DNA from: Thunnus maccoyii
Lineage: Eukaryota > Chordata > Actinopteri > Scombriformes > Scombridae
Direction of reading: 5' to 3'
NCBI RefSeq assembly: GCF_910596095.1
Contig: NC_056540.1
Coordinates: 15,340,501 to 15,404,500, forward strand
Length of the DNA stretch: 64,000 nucleotides
In this document: piece after piece, positions 58,291-64,000 of the stretch
Layout: each line of letters opens with the position of its first letter
Position numbering within the stretch: position 1 is the stretch's first letter
Notes under the pieces: model-generated
Told to the model about the DNA's origin: nothing
Seen by the model: the letters and a program-made list of their open reading frames with translations, nothing else
Database searches by the model: none
Translations under genes and position numbers: made by a program

Positions 58291-60816
58291 ATGGATGGGA
58301 ATCAAGAGGCAGACCACGGGGTGCTGATGTCCAGCAAGCCTCTGCATCGCTTTGTCCAAAGAGAGCCCAGAAGTCTTGGGGTAACACATCAAACAATCCA
58401 GGGCCACAGTAATGAGATAGTGGACAGTTTGTGTTTTTTAAAAAAGTACACAGAAATAGATGTATACACAAACAAAGGTTGTGTTAATGTATTATTGGTT
58501 TCACCTGCCTCCTCTTCTCCTTACCAGATTGTCATTCTGATCTGTGGCTGTGCGGAGCTCCTGATGGGATTTCAGCTGGCCAGTGAAAGTGTGCAAACCT
58601 CTTGTGAAATCTACATCCCCTTCTGGCAGGGATTTCTGGTACATAACATTAGGCTGGTTAGCGGTAGTGACATGCTGATTCTTCACCTTCAGAGCTGGAA
58701 AAAATGTTGTATATGATTGGTTTTATGTCACTAATGTTCTGTACTTCTTATTAAAAGGAGTTTTTCTTGAAAAAGATTATCTCCTTAAACACACTGAAAA
58801 CCTGATTTCAAAACTTGACTACTTGTAAATATGCTTGTTTTCTTTCTTGATAAGAGTTGGATGAGAAAATCATTACCGCTCTCGACAAATGTAGTTGTAT
58901 TGATCTTCACACCTGACTCTCTGCCAGGAAGCAAATAAGTGTATTTCCCACATTATTCCCACACACACTACTTATTGACGTGAGGCTCAAATACACTGGA
59001 TCAAGTAGTTAAGTTCCTTAATTTTGACAACCTTGTTGTCTTCAAAATCAGCTTTAAATTGTAGAAGAGTGGGCCATTAGCTAGGAAGACTGTAGGATTT
59101 ATTGTATGTTATAATATAACTTGATCAAATGTAGCCCACTCTAAAAATGACTTTGAACTTTCAACCCCGGTAAAGAGGAGCTTTGGTCACTTCTCCAGCT
59201 GCCATGATAATAAACATGTGAATAAGGCTACATGCAGTCATCAAAATATATTTTGGGTGAATGACAGAAGAAAATGATGAGATGATCTGTTTTTTTTGTT
59301 GTTTTTTTGAAGTTTCTTGTCTGTGGAAACTTGTCTATCTACACTGAAGTTCACCCATCCAAAAAGATGGTACGTATATTGGGATTTTAAATTCTAGCTG
59401 TGATGTTTGGTTCTTTCTTACATCCTTTACAAAAGTCTCTAAATCTTGTCTTTCCCAGGTGACAGTGTGTTTGTCCATGTATGTGGTGTCCCTCTTGGGA
59501 ATCGTAGTCTCTATTGTCTACAGGATATACTGCTTTGCACACTTTGGCTTCCTTAGGTACCGTGGGTCACAGTTCTTGGAGCATGAGTGGACCCACAACA
59601 GAATCGTGAGTTACAGCGTATACTTTTAGGCTAAATGGATGGCATGCACATTTCCATAGTGTATAAACAGATTTCTCTCTCACTCTCTCTTGCTTTAGGA
59701 ACAGCTTTTCGGTATCGAAGGCATATTGTTCACGTCCTCTCTGTGTGTGTCAGTGCTTCTCATCTTCCTGTGTGTCATCGCACGTTTAGCTCTGAAATCC
59801 ACAAACACGCAGGTAAAACATTGTGTTGTCATTATTATTTGTTAAAACTGGCCATTTTCTCAGAGATTAGAAACTCATTACTCAAACTTAACCCTTTGGA
59901 GATCAATCAATGGAGAACAGTCAAAAGCTGCAGAAAGCAGACAACAATATACAAAGAATAAGTGAAAAGTAGGGATTTGTGAAGAAGACAAAGACATGAA
60001 AAGTAGAATAAAATTCATAGAGGGGAAAAATTCTACTGCATTAATTTGTTTGCTGAAAACAAACCAATGTCTATTTGTGACCCATCATCACCAGATTTTG
60101 TAGTCACTTAATGTATATCAAGTCATTAAACAGTAGTTTAATCGGGTTATAACCAGGCCAAGAAAGAGCGATTTTTTTCTCCACCCCTCAGATTTATCTT
60201 CCGACCCCAAGATATGCATGATAGTTTACAAAGTATAGCCAGATAAAGTAAACTCATGTCATCTTGACTTCACTAAAAGAGTCCCTGGCTGTATCTAAAT
60301 TCATAATTTTTTAATATTTTTTTTTTAAATTATTTTTTAACCAGAAACGCCTCTTTGAAATTAAAAATCTCTCAAGATAGGCAACAATAACGATGAGTTA
60401 CACCAACAGAACACAGATAACACAAAAATATGCTACAAAATCAGAATTAAAATGAAATGCAATTATACAATCATGAATAAAATTTCTAATACAATAATAT
60501 GAGGGATTTTATCCTACAGAAACAACCTACATGTGAGCTTAAAACAACCTAAGAGCTGTCTAAAACCATAGAAGTAACTAAGATCAATCCAAACCAGTAG
60601 CTTAATGAGACTTACACATCATTATAAAATATCATCCGCAACCAGAGGCCAGATTTCATTTTTCACAATGACATAATGTAAATAATATTTTGTCAGTCAT
60701 CATTTTATCGCTTTCCTGTTGTCGTTCATCCCTAACCAGTTCCTCCTTCATATCATCAACAGGTCATTGTCCAGCTCATCCCGCCACCACCGAGTGAAAC
60801 GACATCAAACCTTTGA
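58291..60816 (+). CDS. MS4A-like four-span membrane protein
   Basis: Six coding exons, all in phase 0: 58,291-58,380; 58,528-58,638; 59,313-59,369; 59,459-59,605; 59,699-59,812; 60,763-60,816. They give 190 residues. The ATG (MDGNQEADHG) is the first in an exon that begins at 58,222 after a good acceptor. Four hydrophobic spans follow: IVILICGCAELLMGF, FWQGFLFLVCGNLSI, MYVVSLLGIVVSIVY and ILFTSSLCVSVLLIFLCVIA. Short N- and C-terminal tails face the cytosol; the C-terminus is Pro-rich (VQLIPPPPSETTSNL). The basic RFVQREPRSLG before span 1 and the FWxGFLF-GNLSI pattern in span 2 resemble MS4A proteins, which modulate receptor signalling and ion flux. TMEM176-type proteins are the main alternative. 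Possible poly(A) signal at 62,480-62,485, far downstream. Confidence 0.75.
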
Positions 60817-63260
60817 CAACAAGATCAACCTTTTGAAGTATTTCCTACAATAACTAACTCTGATTTTCCTGCAGTACACCCAGCCTGTGAAAAAGATGTC
60901 ATTAATCTGCACTGTTTATTATATGTGAATGTTGCACCACCTAGTGGCAGCAGCCCAATAGCGCAGTCACAACTTTTTTAGTAATTGTGGACACATCAAA
61001 GCAACTACAAGGAGTTTTTAACTAGTTATGAAACAGTCTCAATTTAATCCTGATGCTATGCTATTTTGACATATATGTTATTCTAAGTGCCTGCCACTGG
61101 GTGGGATTCCCTGCAAAATGAGACAAAATGATTTACGGCACACAGACCGGAAAAGCCTATGTTTACATTACATGTAGCATTGTAGCATAATGGAGTACAA
61201 AGACGCTACTTAGATGATGAGAGGACATTTCTCTTCATTTGATTATCTCCATTTTGAACTGTACTAAAACAAAGTTTACTTTGCTTCACCATCGTCATAT
61301 TACAGTTATTAATCCTACATAGTCACAAACAGATACATTACCTCATCGCTATGCATCCTGCAAATAGCTGTGTTTAGAAAAGAAAACTAGTATTAAAAAT
61401 AAGTAGCGTCTTTCTTTCAGTTGCTTCCAAGTTCCTTGTAGTAACTTTAAGCTTTATTCAGCAGTTTGTGCAACTGCAGTAATGCGTCACTGACCTACAT
61501 GTATTTGCTTTTTGTAAAGGCATCAAAGTGATTCCTGTCCTCTTATGTGAGAAAAATATTTTATATGCACTTATTAAGGGCACACAGTAACCACTAATCT
61601 CTCTTTTACTTACTTACTTACTTCATGGGTCATAGTAAACACCATGTTACTCACAGTGCACGTCAGACTTTAAGCCTCAAGGCAAACAGGTCTCACATAC
61701 TAATACTCATATCTATCAATAAAGTCAACTGATTAATTACATAGTAATGTTATATTACCCAGTTTGATGCATGTTGTCCAAACAACAATGTGCAGTGATG
61801 TTAATTAACATTAGTAAAGTCAGACAGAAGGTGATGCTTCCAGCATAACAATAAATCAGAGGTACATTTTGCTTTGCTCTACAATCCACCAACCTACAGG
61901 AAATCCAGCCATGAAAATAATTAAATATAGCCTGTAAGTTTAAATTTTTATTATGTATTGTGGCCACTTTTTAGCCTTAACTTGTTATCTGCAATATTCA
62001 CACAGTATATGCAGTAGTCGGGCAAAGTTCAGAGTGTCATTTAAACTGGAAATCTTGCTTTTGATAATAAATGTGATCCTCAGCAGACATTTCACAGTGT
62101 GACTGTGTTTTGCTTACTTTGACAAGCTTGATGTGGGTTATTTCTTTACTGATGGGTTTGAACTTTGGACTCTGGTCACAGGAAAGCACCCCCACCTCTG
62201 GTAGCTACTCAGTGATCTTTAAAAGAAAATACAGTATGTATGAATAAATCTGGCTTGCAATCTCCTTGCAGATGAACTGATGTGATAAAGTGGTATAACA
62301 TCCTATAAGCTTAATTTTATGATTGCATTTATTGCTTTTATATAGTTCAGCTTGTGTATGTACATGTATATTGCTGTGATAAGAAGAACCTGTTGCCATC
62401 TTTTGCCTGTGAATGTGTAGAATACAGATTTGAACCACTTTCCAAGGGTCTAGCTTTAACTTTTAGCTATATATGGTGCAATAAATGTATTGTCTTTGTT
62501 AAATAAACAATGAATATAAAATTAAACCATGCTCAGATTGACACACACATACAAATCAATATGCATGAACTGCAACTCCAACTGCACTCACAGATACAGT
62601 ACTGTATGCACAAGTCAAACCACACAGTGTACTGTACTAGTTTTAATTAGTTAGAGATGGCAGACAGCTTCTATGGTTGGTAACCTCAACACAACTTCAA
62701 ACAACTCTATAGATGATGAACTTCATGCCCTCATCCCGTCTTAATGGTCACATATTTGTTTATACCTGTTTGTGAGTACCAAGATACCGAGACCCATCCA
62801 TTTATTCTGTAAAACTTAATTTCTTCAGGTTTTTTCTGATGTTAATGTCAATTTGAAAGTGCTATTCAGGTTTAATCTTGCATTTCAATTTTGGTGATGG
62901 AGTAACCCCTTTTGTGATCCAGATGAAAATCAAACTGTGCCTTTAAATAGTTTCAGTTCCCTATGACTGCTATATGCAAGCAGATTTATATCATCCTTGC
63001 TCTGCTGTTTAGACATTCCTTCTTTGTTTCATTAAACAAATGCGTTCCACTGTAAATGCTTAGTCCCAATCAATCAACAGTGGATGAAACCCACAAAGCA
63101 CAATCATGTGGCAATCCTGAAATGGAAGGCTCAAATTGAGTCCATTTATAGTCAACCATTAGGTTTTTAGAGCACAGCCCTTACTTGTGACATGTTCTTA
63201 GATGCTCAAGTTCTCAAAATCCAACAACAAAAACAGCAACGATACAAACAACTTTTTGGT
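60817..63260. other. 3' flank of MS4A-like gene and interval to aldolase
   Basis: AT-rich, no exon seen. The first part may be a long 3' untranslated region on plus. The part near 63,260 is the aldolase 3' flank on minus. Confidence 0.4.
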
Positions 63261-63431
63261 CACTTAATTTATTTCCACTCATTTCATTAGTGGACAAACA
63301 GTAGTTCAACATAATAGAATTTCCCCCTCCCCTAGATGTTGGTAATATGGGAAGGAGTCACATCCAGCAGAGGCATTTCTTGTAGTCATTTGGTCCGTGT
63401 TCATGTTTGAGGGTTTTAAAGTTCACAGTAT

Positions 63432-63996
63432 TTAATAAACGTAGCTGGCAGTGTACAGAGACTGCATGGAGGCCTTGTCAGCTGAGCCAGAGGGCTTGTA
63501 CTCTCCTTTGGCAGCCAGGCCATTGATCTGAAGAGAGCAACAGAAGGGGAAAGTTAGGGCAAAGTCGCATCTGAATGTTAATGATCAGCCAAGTTACCTG
63601 CACTACATTAGTACAAGACTGAAGCGACAAAGAGCTTTTTAGAAATCATTTACCAGTAAGTATAAAGATAATGCGAGATAACAGTCATTTAATAGCCAGT
63701 TGCATACACAGTCCAAAATATAAATTGATAAGTGTCAATTATTTATTAATGTTCATTCATTGTTAGTGATAGTCATTCATGTCCTGTGAGGCTTACCTTG
63801 GCCCTGTTGCAGAAAGCCTCCTGTGCAGCGGTCTTGTTGGCAGCTTTGCCCTGCCAGGCTGCAAGAGCAGAGGCCTGGAGTGCACGGCCGTAAGAGAAGG
63901 TCAGCTTCCAGGGGCGATGGAGGGGCACCTGGTTGATGGCGTTCAAGTTGAGGGAGGCCTCCTCCTCACTCTGGCCTCCAGACAGGAAGCAGATGC
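63432..63996 (-). CDS. aldob: Fructose-bisphosphate aldolase B, last two coding exons
   Basis: Class I aldolase, which splits fructose 1,6-bisphosphate and fructose 1-phosphate in the cytosol. The penultimate exon is 63,797-63,996, exactly the 200 bases known for this exon in vertebrate aldolases. The acceptor CCAG fills the last four bases of the window. It reads [20 protein letters not shown] and [20 protein letters not shown]. The last exon, 63,432-63,527, reads [14 protein letters not shown] and ends SLYTASYVY, with the C-terminal Tyr needed for full activity. GICFLSGG and the YVY end point to the liver B type over A or C. A minus-sense AATAAA lies at 63,268-63,273. The rest of the gene, including the Schiff-base Lys, lies beyond the right edge. 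Confidence 0.92.
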
Positions 63997-64000
63997 CTGG

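Overview
The window is from a teleost fish genome, most likely a percomorph. The evidence is split genes with GT-AG introns, vertebrate gene families, and many fish-type repeats: Harbinger elements, Tx1-type L1 LINEs, short inverted-repeat elements, tRNA-derived SINEs and long CT, CA and GT microsatellites. No prokaryotic feature, CRISPR array or rRNA gene was seen.

Left part (1-28.7 kb) is accessory. Three or more PIF/Harbinger relics (1-2.1 kb, about 2.1-4.4 kb, 13.6-19.6 kb) surround a small family of immunoglobulin-type receptors on the minus strand. Receptor 1 (8,853-11,917) is complete: signal peptide, V-type domain without the usual disulfide, C2-type domain with four cysteines, an extra glycosylated module, a membrane segment and a tail with three tyrosine motifs. 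This layout fits the CD2/SLAM family. A wrecked tandem copy lies at 5,074-5,600, an isolated copy of its leader lies at 6.9-7.0 kb on the opposite strand, and a shorter relative lies at 26.5-28.7 kb. The 13.6-19.6 kb Harbinger copy is split by an LTR-type fossil with a clean 4-base target duplication. A broken Tx1-type L1 LINE fills 19.6-23.6 kb.

Middle part (28.7-44.4 kb) holds one clear gene, arylsulfatase I (minus, 32,251-34,860), between long gene-poor stretches with two inverted-repeat elements, a SINE and microsatellites. One unrecognised open stretch lies at 42.0-42.3 kb.

Right part (44.4-64 kb) is ordinary conserved gene space: tcof1 (treacle, plus, 12 coding exons), tmco6 (plus, 13 coding exons), a four-membrane-span MS4A-like gene (plus, 6 coding exons) and the last two coding exons of aldolase B (minus), which continues past the right edge. 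The arsi-tcof1 neighbourhood matches human 5q32; tmco6 lies elsewhere on human 5q. The genes do not form one pathway: a sulfatase of the secretory route, a nucleolar ribosome-biogenesis factor, an armadillo-type protein, a membrane protein and a glycolytic/fructose enzyme.

Exon limits were read by eye from splice signals and reading phase. All phases close in receptor 1, arsi, tcof1, tmco6 and the MS4A-like gene. No alignment or database search was run, so family names rest on recognised motifs and remembered sequences.
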